Assembly: GCA_944322325.1 (NCBI GenBank) | Contig: CALUOQ010000001.1 | Span: 248,001-312,000, forward strand | From: an uncultured Alloprevotella sp. | GTDB lineage: Bacteria > Bacteroidota > Bacteroidia > Bacteroidales > Bacteroidaceae | Length of the DNA stretch: 64,000 nt | Direction of reading: 5' to 3' | Shown here: one piece after another, positions 54,929-62,677 of the stretch | Layout of the letters: every line of letters starts with the position of its first letter | How positions within the stretch are numbered: the first letter of the stretch is position 1 | Notes under the pieces: generated by a model | Seen by the model: the letters and a program-made list of their open reading frames with translations, nothing else | Databases searched by the model: none | What the model was told of the DNA's origin: nothing | Position numbers and translations under genes: made by a program

Positions 54929-57562
54929 ATGACCCCATTCCTTACCCTCGTCGCGCGCGACCTGCTCCGCCGCTTTTCGGGCGACATGAGCCGCCTGACC
55001 GTCGTATTCCCCAACAAGCGGGCCAGCCTCTTCCTGAACGACTACCTGGCGGCCGAGAGCCGCCAGCCCGTCTGGGCACCGGCGTACAGCACCATCAGCG
55101 AACTGTTCCGCAGCCTCTCGCCCCTGTCCGTGGCCGACCCCATCGAGACGGTCTGCCGCCTGTTTCGCGCCTACACCGACCTGACGCACAGCGACGAGAC
55201 CCTCGATTTTTTCTACGGCTGGGGTGAACAGCTCGTGGCCGACTTCGACGACGTGGACAAGAACCTGGCCGACCCGGAGCGCCTCTTCCGCAACCTGCGC
55301 GACATCAAGCGTATCGACGCCGCCGAGACGCTCACCGGGGAGCAGGAACGCGTGCTCAGCCAGTTCTTTCAGGGATTCTCGCTGGAGCACAACTCCGTCG
55401 TGAAGCAGAAGTTCCTGCAACTGTGGGAGGTGATGCTGCCGCTTTACCACCGCCTCAACGCCGACCTCGCCGCGGACGGACTGGCCTACGAGGGGGCGCT
55501 CTACCGCCAGGTGGCCGAGGGTTTGCAGCGCGGTGCGACCGTCCTGCCCGACGACGACCGGCGGTATGCCTTCGTCGGGTTCAACGTGCTCGACCGCGTC
55601 GAGGAAAGCCTGTTCGCCTGCCTTCAGCGCGAGGGCAAGGCGCTGTTTTACTGGGACTACGACGTAGCCTACACCGCGGGCGACGGACGTTTTGAGGCGG
55701 ACACCTTCCTGCGCCGCAATCTGGCCAACTTTCCCGGTGCCCTCGACGAGTCGCTATTCGACAACTTGCGTCAGGAAAAAGAAATCGCCTACGTCTCGGC
55801 CCCGACGGAGAACGCCCAGGCCCGCGCCGTCACTCCGTGGCTGCGCCGTCACCTGACGACCGACGAGAAGCGGACGGCCATCGTCCTGTGCAACGAGCAG
55901 CTGCTGCAACCCGTGCTCCACGCCCTGCCGCCCGAAGTCCGGGAAATCAACGTGACCAAAGGATTTCCGCTAACGCATACGCCTGCTTTCACGCAGGTAG
56001 AGATCGCCATCGGGGAGGCCGAGGCCGAAACGGCCTTCGACGCCACGCAGTTCCTCACCGGTCTGGCCCGGCAAATCGAGACGGCTGCCCGCGAGGCCAG
56101 CCCGGCAGACGGCCTTCTCTCACAGCTCTACGCGGAGTCGTACTTCCGCGCCTACACCCTCGTCAACCGGCTGCTGCGCCTCGTTGAGGAGGGCTGGCTC
56201 ACCGTGGGCCGCACCACGCTGTGCCGCCTGCTGCGCCAGGTGATGCGGACGGCTTCCGTCCCCTTCCACGGGGAGCCGGCCGCCGGCTTGCAGGTGATGG
56301 GTGTGCTCGAGACGCGCTGCCTCGACTTCGACCGCGTACTGATGCTTTCGGTGAACGAGGGCAACCTGCCTGCGGCCACCCGCGACGCGTCGTTCATCCC
56401 CTACGCCCTGCGCCGCGCCTTCGGCCTGACCACCGTCGAACACAAGACTGCGGTTTACGCCTACTATTTCTATCGCCTCGTGCAGCGCGCCAGCCACGTC
56501 ACAATGTGCTACAACTCCTCGACCGACGGCTTGGTGAAAGGCGAAAGGTCGCGATTCATGACCCAACTGCTGGTCGAGACCGACCTGCCCGTCCGCCACT
56601 TCGCCCTTGCGGCCGGACAGGAAAGCTCCGCGCCCTACGCCAGCCCCATAGCGAAACCCGCCGACCTGGCCAGCCGGCTGCGAAAACTGTCGCCATCGGC
56701 GGTCAACACGTACTTGCGCTGCCCCCTGCAATTCTACTTCCGCCACGTGGCCAAGCTGCGCGAGCCCGACCCCGCGCCCGGCGTCATCGAACCCAACACC
56801 TTCGGCACCCTGTTTCACCGGGCTGCCGAACTGACCTACCGCCAACTGACCGAGGCTTCCCCCGCCGTCACCCGCGAGGCACTCGACCGCCTCACCGAGG
56901 CCGACGGGCGCCTGCTGGTGAAACACGTCCGGCAGGCCTTCGCGGACGAAGGGGTGACGGAAAACCCCGTCACGCTGGAAGTGGTGCGCATGTACCTGAT
57001 GCAGCTGCTGGAAAACGACAAGCGCCTGACGCCCTTCACCATCGAGGGCATGGAGACTGCGAACTATACGACACTCGCTGTGCCCACAGCCGGAGGCACG
57101 CAGGAAATCACCTTGGGCGGAATCATCGACCGCATGGACGTCGTCGAACTCGACGGCCGCACGACGCTGCGCATCGTGGACTACAAAACTGGCGGAAAGC
57201 CCGAAGCGGCTGCCGACCTCGCCCAGCTCGTCACGCCCGCCAAGGACCACCCCCACTACATTTTGCAGACTTTCATTTACGCCCTGACGCTCGCCGGGCA
57301 GAGCCGCTACCCCTTGGCGCCGGCCCTCTTCTTTGTCCATCAGGCCGCGGGCGACGACTACGACCCCTACATCCCCTTCGGGCCTGACAAAAAGCCCCTG
57401 ACGGACTTCACCCCCTTGGCCGACGAATTCCGGCAGGCACTCACGGACTTGCTGGGCGAGATGCTGGACACCGGTCGCCCCTTCGAGCCGACGCCCTACC
57501 CCGAACATTGCGCAAACTGCCCCTTCGCCACGCTCTGCGGGCAAACTCCTCAAAAAAGATGA
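54929..57562 (+). CDS. AddB-like PD-(D/E)xK nuclease family protein
   Basis: 877 residues. It is the partner subunit, with an inactive-looking helicase half (VVFPNKRASLFL near the start but no Walker A) and a C-terminal nuclease half. The nuclease motif is LRIVDYKTGGK. Four Cys flank it in the AddB pattern: one in TYLRCPLQFYF and three in HCANCPFATLCG, likely holding a 4Fe-4S cluster. It recognises recombination hotspots in characterised AddAB. Its stop overlaps the next ATG by ATGA. Confidence 0.9.
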   Translation: MTPFLTLVARDLLRRFSGDMSRLTVVFPNKRASLFLNDYLAAESRQPVWAPAYSTISELFRSLSPLSVADPIETVCRLFRAYTDLTHSDETLDFFYGWGEQLVADFDDVDKNLADPERLFRNLRDIKRIDAAETLTGEQERVLSQFFQGFSLEHNSVVKQKFLQLWEVMLPLYHRLNADLAADGLAYEGALYRQVAEGLQRGATVLPDDDRRYAFVGFNVLDRVEESLFACLQREGKALFYWDYDVAYTAGDGRFEADTFLRRNLANFPGALDESLFDNLRQEKEIAYVSAPTENAQARAVTPWLRRHLTTDEKRTAIVLCNEQLLQPVLHALPPEVREINVTKGFPLTHTPAFTQVEIAIGEAEAETAFDATQFLTGLARQIETAAREASPADGLLSQLYAESYFRAYTLVNRLLRLVEEGWLTVGRTTLCRLLRQVMRTASVPFHGEPAAGLQVMGVLETRCLDFDRVLMLSVNEGNLPAATRDASFIPYALRRAFGLTTVEHKTAVYAYYFYRLVQRASHVTMCYNSSTDGLVKGERSRFMTQLLVETDLPVRHFALAAGQESSAPYASPIAKPADLASRLRKLSPSAVNTYLRCPLQFYFRHVAKLREPDPAPGVIEPNTFGTLFHRAAELTYRQLTEASPAVTREALDRLTEADGRLLVKHVRQAFADEGVTENPVTLEVVRMYLMQLLENDKRLTPFTIEGMETANYTTLAVPTAGGTQEITLGGIIDRMDVVELDGRTTLRIVDYKTGGKPEAAADLAQLVTPAKDHPHYILQTFIYALTLAGQSRYPLAPALFFVHQAAGDDYDPYIPFGPDKKPLTDFTPLADEFRQALTDLLGEMLDTGRPFEPTPYPEHCANCPFATLCGQTPQKR

Positions 57563-58251
57563 ACTACTCCGTATCCGAAACCATACTGCAAGCCTGTCCG
57601 CAGTACGTGGCCGCCGTGCTGGAGGCCGAGGTGAAAAACACGGCGACACCCGCCGACCTGTGGCAGGAAATCGAAGCCGCCACGGCGGAAGTGCGCCGCA
57701 TCCATACACCCGACACGCTGAAGGACCTCGCCTCCATCGCCGCAACGCGGGTGGCTTACCGCCAACTGGGCAAGGACCCCAGCCGCTACCGCCCGTCGGG
57801 CGAAGCCCTGATGCGCCGCGTGCTGCAAGGCAAACCGCTCTACCGCATCGACGCGCTGGTCGACCTCGTCAACCTGGCCTCCCTCCGGAGCGGCTACTCC
57901 ATCGGTGGTTTCGACCGCGACCGCATCGACGGCGACACGCTCACCCTCGGCGTGGGCCGCGAGGGCGAGCCCTACGAGGGCATCGGCCGCGGCGCGCTCA
58001 ACATCGCCGGTATGCCCGTGTGGCGCGATGCCACGGGCGGCGTCGGCACCCCGACGAGCGACAACGAGCGTACCCGCATCACCGCAGGCACCCGCCGCCT
58101 GCTGGTCATCGTCAACGGTTACGACGGCGACGCCGCGGGCGTTACGGCCACCGCCGAGTTCATCAGCCGGCTGCTACGCCGCTACGTCGGCGCCGGCGAC
58201 CCCGGCGACATCCGGCTGATTCGCGGCAACGAGGCGAAGTCACGCCCCTGA
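57559..58251 (+). CDS. B3/B4 tRNA-binding domain protein
   Basis: 230 residues from the ATG at 57559. It has the B3/B4 fold otherwise found in the beta subunit of phenylalanyl-tRNA synthetase, here as a single-domain protein. Markers are VAYRQLGKDPSRYRPSGEAL, LYRIDALVDLVNLASLRSGYSIGGFD and the C-terminal RRLLVIVNGYDGD. Stand-alone members are thought to act on nucleic acids or as editing factors; this is unproven. Coupling to the addB-like gene by ATGA is notable. Confidence 0.87.
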   Translation: MNYSVSETILQACPQYVAAVLEAEVKNTATPADLWQEIEAATAEVRRIHTPDTLKDLASIAATRVAYRQLGKDPSRYRPSGEALMRRVLQGKPLYRIDALVDLVNLASLRSGYSIGGFDRDRIDGDTLTLGVGREGEPYEGIGRGALNIAGMPVWRDATGGVGTPTSDNERTRITAGTRRLLVIVNGYDGDAAGVTATAEFISRLLRRYVGAGDPGDIRLIRGNEAKSRP

Positions 58252-58257
58252 AAAAGA

Positions 58258-58292
58258 GTTCCCGGTCCTCCACCAACGGAAGACCGGGAGCT
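58258..58292. terminator. Possible hairpin between B3/B4 and glycosyltransferase genes
   Basis: AGTTCCCGGTC (58258-58267 region) pairs with GACCGGGAGCT (58282-58292), with one wobble. There is no clear T-run, so it is a weak candidate between convergent genes. Confidence 0.4.
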
Positions 58293-58335
58293 TCGCTCAA
58301 GGAGCTAAACACCCTTGCGATTTCCTTTCCTCTTT

Positions 58336-59307
58336 TCAATACGCCGGAAGGCTGCGCCCCTCGGGCGAATGGGCAAACCGGTGGCCGGCGCGCATCCCGC
58401 GAACATAGTTCGTCAGGATGGCCGGGCGCCGCTTGAGCAGGGCCGCCGCCGACATGGCGCACAGGTTCACGGCAGCCAGTGTGCCGTAAGCCAGACGACA
58501 GGCCCACCGTTCGCCCCGCGTGGCGGCACAGCCGTACTGCGTGCGCCACCACAGCAGGTAGCGTATGGCCCCGCTGACGTAGGCCGCCCGCACCGGGTCG
58601 GCCTTGCCGCCTGCCGAACCGGCGTCAAGATGCTTCACGCCGCTGGTGTAGTGCACCAGGACTTTGAAACCGTGGCGATAGAGCTTGTAAAAAAACAGCT
58701 GGTCGTCGCCCAGTGCGTAGCCTAGCGCGTCGAGCCAGCGCTCGTCGGCGTAACGGATGGCGCGGTAAGCCCGCTTGCTGACGAGCAGGCAGTTGAACGA
58801 ACCGCTCTGCGAAGGCATCACATCGCGCGGTGCGGCGTTGTAGGAGTAAGCCGAGCTTCGCCTTATCTTGAACGCCCATCGCGGATCGTGATGCGGCAGT
58901 GTGCCGCCAAGGGCGGCGCGCACCTTTTGCAGGGGCGCCATCCGGTGATTCGCAAAGACATTAGGCGTGATGCAGTCGGCGCCCTCGGCCCGCAGGGCGT
59001 CGAAGTAGCGGCGCACAGTGTCGGCCGGAAGATACATGTCGTCGTCGAGAAAGAGCATCCACTCCGTCTCCACTTCGTCGAAGGACAGCGAGCGCTGTGT
59101 CACCATCCCTTTCTCGCAGCGCACGTACTCCTCCATGCCGACGGTCTCGGGCGGCAGGGCGTAACCGTGGGGGATGTAAACGAGAATCTTCGCCGGGGGC
59201 AGGTCCTGCTCCTTGGCGGAACGTAGTGTTGTCAGGTACTTCGCGCCGGCTTTGCCGAGGGTCCTGATGACCACGGTGTAGGCGGGATAATCGGTCGTTG
59301 TCTTCAT
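58336..59307 (-). CDS. Family 2 glycosyltransferase
   Basis: 323 residues. It has a GT-A fold with YTVVIRTLGKAG at the N-terminus and the DDD metal motif WMLFLDDDMYLP at about 85-96. The acceptor-side acidic motif is LGYALGDDQLFFYKL. A C-terminal hydrophobic segment (AYGTLAAVNLCAMSAAALL) could anchor it to the membrane. The likely role is adding a sugar to a lipid-linked or surface glycan, but donor and acceptor are unknown. Its upstream region holds one arm of a 19-bp inverted repeat. Confidence 0.88.
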   Translation of the reverse strand: MKTTTDYPAYTVVIRTLGKAGAKYLTTLRSAKEQDLPPAKILVYIPHGYALPPETVGMEEYVRCEKGMVTQRSLSFDEVETEWMLFLDDDMYLPADTVRRYFDALRAEGADCITPNVFANHRMAPLQKVRAALGGTLPHHDPRWAFKIRRSSAYSYNAAPRDVMPSQSGSFNCLLVSKRAYRAIRYADERWLDALGYALGDDQLFFYKLYRHGFKVLVHYTSGVKHLDAGSAGGKADPVRAAYVSGAIRYLLWWRTQYGCAATRGERWACRLAYGTLAAVNLCAMSAAALLKRRPAILTNYVRGMRAGHRFAHSPEGRSLPAY

Positions 59308-59344
59308 AAACAGAGATTTGGATTAAACGATGACCCTCGCCTCG

Positions 59345-59363
59345 TTCTAAGCAAGAATGAGAA
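59345..59363. repeat. Left arm of a 19-bp inverted repeat
   Basis: TTCTAAGCAAGAATGAGAA is the exact reverse complement of 59583-59601, 219 bp away. The right arm is part of a large hairpin (59565-59629). Confidence 0.85.
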
Positions 59364-59556
59364 CGCCGCACGCTACGCCCGGGGAATCGGCCGACCGTCA
59401 GCCACTTACACGGACGGCGGACGCAACGATTTTGACACGTCGGAAAGAGGTTATGACCCTCATCAGCGACCGGAAACTGCCAGTCGCCGTCCCTATGAGC
59501 AAAAAAGCCGACACGAAAAAAGCTGAGTGTCCGATAAATGCGTACCTTCGCAACGA

Positions 59557-59629
59557 CAAATCAGCCCGCCGCCTCTGCGCAATTCTCATTCTTGCTTAGA
59601 ATGAGTCGCGCAGGGGCGGCGGGTTTTTT
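59557..59629 (+). ncRNA. Candidate small RNA: long hairpin with terminator-like T6 tail
   Basis: Three nested stems are collinear: CCCGCCGCC (59565) with GGCGGCGGG (59615), CTGCGC (59575) with GCGCAG (59608), and CTCATTC (59585) with GAATGAG (59599), loop TTGCTTA. T6 follows at 59624-59629. A near-consensus -7 element TACCTTCG lies at 59543-59550, giving a predicted transcript of about 70 bases. No plus-strand protein gene lies upstream that would need a terminator. The right arm of the 19-bp inverted repeat is inside it. Confidence 0.45.
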
Positions 59630-59813
59630 GACATTGCTTCGGCGACAGACGACCGCGGGTAAAGTAAGGTCCGCGCGAACCGCCCCGAAACGACGAAATA
59701 AAGGAAAAAAGATCGTAGAGAGCGGCCGTACGCCGAAATGCTGCACCCGCATTTTCGGACCAGGTAGCCCGCACTACAGCCCCGCCGACAGGGAGCACCA
59801 ATCCGCCGGGCAC

Positions 59814-59859
59814 AAAAAAATCACGAGCGGTGCATCTTTCTGATGCACCGCTCGTGATT
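59814..59859 (-). terminator. Intrinsic terminator of tRNA-Thr
   Basis: A 17-base stem (ATCACGAGCGGTGCATC at 59820-59836 with 59842-59858) is followed on the minus strand by seven T. It lies right after the tRNA 3' end. Confidence 0.9.
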
Positions 59860-59861
59860 CG

Positions 59862-59937
59862 TGGAGCCGAAAGCCGGACTCGAACCGGCGACCTATTCAT
59901 TACGAATGAATTGCTCTACCAACTGAGCCATTTCGGC
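59862..59937 (-). tRNA. tRNA-Thr (CGT)
   Basis: 76 bases with the 3' CCA encoded. Acceptor GCCGAAA pairs with TTTCGGC, discriminator T. The anticodon stem ATTCA/TGAAT encloses loop TTCGTAA with anticodon CGT. T arm GCCGG-TTCGAGT-CCGGC. Confidence 0.96.
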
Positions 59938-59972
59938 TGTTAGAACTCCGGGCTTCCCCGTCGTTTGCGCTG

Positions 59973-59980
59973 CAAAGGTA
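59973..59980 (-). promoter_or_regulatory. -7 promoter element (TACCTTTG) for tRNA-Thr
   Basis: Minus-strand TACCTTTG lies 36 bases before the tRNA 5' end. Confidence 0.6.
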
Positions 59981-60049
59981 GTACCTTATTTCGATATGAC
60001 CAAACCTTGCGGGACTTTTTCTGCGATTTTCGGCTCAGAAAGTCTTTTT

Positions 60050-60082
60050 TCGGTCGCAGCGACAGGAATTCCTACCGCCCGA
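60050..60082. repeat. Short 21-bp repeat copy at the 3' end of the transglutaminase-like gene (locus G)
   Basis: TCGCAGCGACAGGAATTCCT starts at 60054 and matches a full unit. The next core 21 bp later is degenerate (TACCGCCCGAT). The stop codon of the minus-strand gene (60072-60074) lies inside it. Confidence 0.7.
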
Positions 60083-61271
60083 TGGACTGAATTTTGCTCC
60101 GCACGCCCTTTGAGATTTCGAGGAACATGTAGCCTGCACTGTTGTTGCGCAGTTTGTCGCGGTTGCGTTCGTAACGCACGGTGGCGTACTCCATGGACTT
60201 GTCGAACGTGAGGCGCGACATGGCGGAGCGCGACTTGCCCGCCATGGTGGAGTCGAGCTGCTCGGCGGGGAAGTAGTCGTCAAGATTGATGTCGCCGATC
60301 ATCGTAGTCTCGAGGAATTTGATAGAGTGGTGGTTCGTGTCGGTATAGAAACCGACGAACATGTGACCGGGAATGCGCACGAGCACCGGGTCGATATTGA
60401 TGGCGCGCAGCAACGAAGCGAACAGCACGCTGCCGTCTACGCAGTTGATTTGCGACGAGGCGAGGGCATCGTCGAAGGTGCGCACCCGTTGGGCAAAAAC
60501 GATATTACTCGAAAGACTGGAGTAGGACACGGAACTATACTTGAACTCGCGGCGCTGCAGCACGTTCCACAAGGCATAAACCTGGCGCACCACCGCGGCC
60601 GAGTCACCCTGATAACCCTGAAAGCGATTGACGATGCGCGTGTTGAGAGCTTCGCGCAGCACGTGGTCAATCATGGGATTTTCTTCGTTCACGTAGGCCG
60701 CAAAAAACAGCCGCGTACTGACAAACTGGTTACGCTTCCCCACGGGTTTCATGTAGCCCAACAGGCAATCGTTGATGCTACGGACGGAAAACGTGCGGAC
60801 GCGCTTGCCCAAATCCTCGCCGTTCATGCTCGCCGAAACGATGAGACTGACGGGCTCGGCCTGCCGGTTGGCGCGCAGGGCTTCGTAGTCCCACGCAATG
60901 TCGGGGTAGACGATGTAATCCCTCCGGCTGTCGGGCAGGACGAACTCCGACACCGAGCGGGCGAAAAAGGGCGTCGGTTCCACCTCGAGCCGGATGCGGC
61001 TGTTCTTCCCGCGCGAACGGACCTTCACGGCGACGAGCGACTTCGGATTGCCGGCGTAGGGCGTGTCGACAGGCTGTATGAGCTCGACGTCGGTCGTCGC
61101 CACCGACAGGATGGCCGACGGAAAAATGTTGCCGCCCAGTGCGTCGACGATCTCGAAATCGGTATTGGCATACGTCGAACGGTAGACCACTACGCCCGCC
61201 CCTATGACTAAGGCTATCCCCAAGGCGATAAAAACATCACGCCAGCGCACGGCAAGGTAAAGTTTAAGCAT
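60072..61271 (-). CDS. Transglutaminase-like membrane-anchored protein
   Basis: 399 residues. One N-terminal membrane helix (about 13-33, VFIALGIALVIGAGVVVY) anchors an extracytoplasmic part. A transglutaminase-like core is seen at about 270-320, with a Cys in SSQINCVDGSVLFASLL and a His in IPGHMFVGFYTD; the Asp of the triad would be further on. Beta-rich parts precede it. Members act as proteases, ligases or scaffolds; the substrate is unknown. The gene has its own promoter. Confidence 0.82.
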   Translation of the reverse strand: MLKLYLAVRWRDVFIALGIALVIGAGVVVYRSTYANTDFEIVDALGGNIFPSAILSVATTDVELIQPVDTPYAGNPKSLVAVKVRSRGKNSRIRLEVEPTPFFARSVSEFVLPDSRRDYIVYPDIAWDYEALRANRQAEPVSLIVSASMNGEDLGKRVRTFSVRSINDCLLGYMKPVGKRNQFVSTRLFFAAYVNEENPMIDHVLREALNTRIVNRFQGYQGDSAAVVRQVYALWNVLQRREFKYSSVSYSSLSSNIVFAQRVRTFDDALASSQINCVDGSVLFASLLRAINIDPVLVRIPGHMFVGFYTDTNHHSIKFLETTMIGDINLDDYFPAEQLDSTMAGKSRSAMSRLTFDKSMEYATVRYERNRDKLRNNSAGYMFLEISKGVRSKIQSIGR

Positions 61272-61305
61272 GGCTGAATTCTACTACTATAATAATGTCT
61301 GTCGG

Positions 61306-61313
61306 CAAAGGTA
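61306..61313 (-). promoter_or_regulatory. -7 promoter element (TACCTTTG) for the transglutaminase-like gene
   Basis: Minus-strand TACCTTTG, 34 bases before the ATG at 61271. Confidence 0.65.
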
Positions 61314-61382
61314 CGCAAAAAAGCCCTGCGCCGCCGACCATGCGCAGCGAAATGTGAGGCACGCGTTCCGAAGATTATGCCT

Positions 61383-61390
61383 ACCTTTGC
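61383..61390 (+). promoter_or_regulatory. -7 promoter element (TACCTTTG) for the nitroreductase
   Basis: TACCTTTG lies 33 bases before the ATG at 61424, divergent from the previous gene. Confidence 0.65.
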
Positions 61391-61423
61391 ACTACCGTAC
61401 TAAACTCAGAAACTACGACCGAA

Positions 61424-62164
61424 ATGGAAACCATCACGAACCGGCGGTCCATCCGCCGCTACGCCGACCGTCCCGTAGACGAGGCGCTGCTCAACAGCCT
61501 GCTTAAAGAAGCCGAACGTACCCAGACGATGGGCGGTATGCAGCTTTACAGCGTTGTCGTCACTCGCTCGGCCGAGGGCAAGGCACGCCTGGCCCCGCTC
61601 CACTACAACCAGCCGATGGTGACGGCTGCTCCTGTCGTGCTCACCTTTTGCGCGGACTTCAACCGCACCGTCCAGTGGTGCCGCTGCCGCAAGGCCGATC
61701 CGGGCTACGACAATTTTCTCTCCTTCCTCAACGCCGCTACCGACGCCCTGCTCTACTGCCAGAACTTCTGTACCTTGGCCGAAGCCGAGGGGCTGGGCCT
61801 CTGTTACCTGGGCACCACGCTCTACCAGCCTTCGGACATTGCCGAAGTCCTCGGCCTGCCCAAGCTCGTGGTCCCCGTAGCGACCATTACGCTGGGCTGG
61901 CCGGCCGAACATCCCGAACAGACTGACCGCCTGCCCCTCTCGGCCATCATACACGACGAGCACTACACGGACTACACGCCGCAGGCTATCGACGACGCCT
62001 ACCGCGACAAGGAGGCCCTCGAGGTCAACCGTCAGTTCGTCCGCGAGAACGGAAAGGAAACGTTGGCGCAGGTATTCACCGACGTGCGCTATACGCGGCG
62101 TGACAACGAGGCGCTGAGCGCCGGCCTGCTCGACGTACTTCGCCGCCAAGGCTTCCTCGACTGA
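61424..62164 (+). CDS. Nitroreductase family protein
   Basis: 246 residues. It is an FMN-dependent NAD(P)H oxidoreductase of the NfsA/FRP type. The FMN phosphate motif TNRRSIRRYADRPV is at about 5-18. AEAEGLGLCYLGTT and the C-terminal region with LPLSAIIHDEHY are typical. There are five Cys between 76 and 126, two of them in the QWCRCRK loop, which is unusual. It reduces quinones, nitro compounds or flavins; the physiological substrate is not known. Confidence 0.9.
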   Translation: METITNRRSIRRYADRPVDEALLNSLLKEAERTQTMGGMQLYSVVVTRSAEGKARLAPLHYNQPMVTAAPVVLTFCADFNRTVQWCRCRKADPGYDNFLSFLNAATDALLYCQNFCTLAEAEGLGLCYLGTTLYQPSDIAEVLGLPKLVVPVATITLGWPAEHPEQTDRLPLSAIIHDEHYTDYTPQAIDDAYRDKEALEVNRQFVRENGKETLAQVFTDVRYTRRDNEALSAGLLDVLRRQGFLD

Positions 62165-62196
62165 GGGCCGGACTGACGCGCCGGAGATTCCCTCCA

Positions 62197-62241
62197 CAGT
62201 AGCGGCCGTTTCACCCATAAAGGATGAAACGGCCGCTACTG
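62197..62241 (+). terminator. Intrinsic terminator after the nitroreductase
   Basis: CAGTAGCGGCCGTTTCA (62197-62213) pairs perfectly over 17 bases with 62225-62241, followed by CTATATTATATAAT. Confidence 0.8.
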
Positions 62242-62336
62242 CTATATTATATAATGTGTCCGCATCTGCCATCCCCCTGGCAGTCGGAAAACGTCTTACC
62301 GCCACCCTATGACCGCGCCGCCCTACCCGATGGATA

Positions 62337-62377
62337 CTAAAAAAGGCTGTCCGGCATACTTACGTACGCCGGACAGC
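62337..62377 (-). terminator. Intrinsic terminator of the tRNA-Ser/tRNA-Glu transcript
   Basis: GCTGTCCGGC (62346-62355) pairs perfectly with GCCGGACAGC (62368-62377). On the minus strand a T-run follows. Confidence 0.85.
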
Positions 62378-62381
62378 TTCG

Positions 62382-62453
62382 TAGCGCCTACGGGAATCGA
62401 ACCCGTATACCATGCGTGAGAGGCATGTATCCTAACCATTAGATGAAAGCGCC
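62382..62453 (-). tRNA. tRNA-Glu (CTC)
   Basis: 72 bases. Acceptor GGCGCTT pairs with AGGCGCT, with a G-U pair at positions 1-72 and one at 6-67. Anticodon stem CATGC/GCATG encloses loop CTCTCAC with anticodon CTC. T arm ACGGG-TTCGATT-CCCGT. Discriminator A; CCA not encoded. It starts five bases after tRNA-Ser. Confidence 0.92.
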
Positions 62454-62458
62454 GTTCG

Positions 62459-62545
62459 CGGAAGCTAGGAGATTCGAACTCCTGGTACGGTAACCCGTAC
62501 GGCAGTTTAGCAAACTGCTGGTTTAAGCCACTCACCCAAACTTCC
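62459..62545 (-). tRNA. tRNA-Ser (GCT)
   Basis: 87 bases. Acceptor GGAAGTT pairs with AGCTTCC, discriminator G. Anticodon stem GCAGT/ACTGC encloses TTGCTAA with anticodon GCT. A long variable arm (GTACGG with CCGTAC) is typical of tRNA-Ser. Confidence 0.96.
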
Positions 62546-62571
62546 ATCCGCATTCTCTCTTAAACGCGGTG

Positions 62572-62579
62572 CAAAGGTA
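62572..62579 (-). promoter_or_regulatory. -7 promoter element (TACCTTTG) for the tRNA-Ser/tRNA-Glu pair
   Basis: Minus-strand TACCTTTG lies 27 bases before the 5' end of tRNA-Ser. Confidence 0.65.
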
Positions 62580-62677
62580 CGCAATCTTTTTGAACTGCCA
62601 AACATTTTGAAGAGAAATTGCGATAAGAATCCGTTTTTTCCCGCTTTTTTCTCTTCGCGCCCCTTTGCGCGGGCGCG

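Noticed and set aside
59453-59599. Small plus-strand ORF (48 residues) ending in the hairpin
   Set aside because: Its stop lies inside the strong stem, it lacks a clear start signal, and its codon pattern does not look conserved. A structured RNA is a better explanation.
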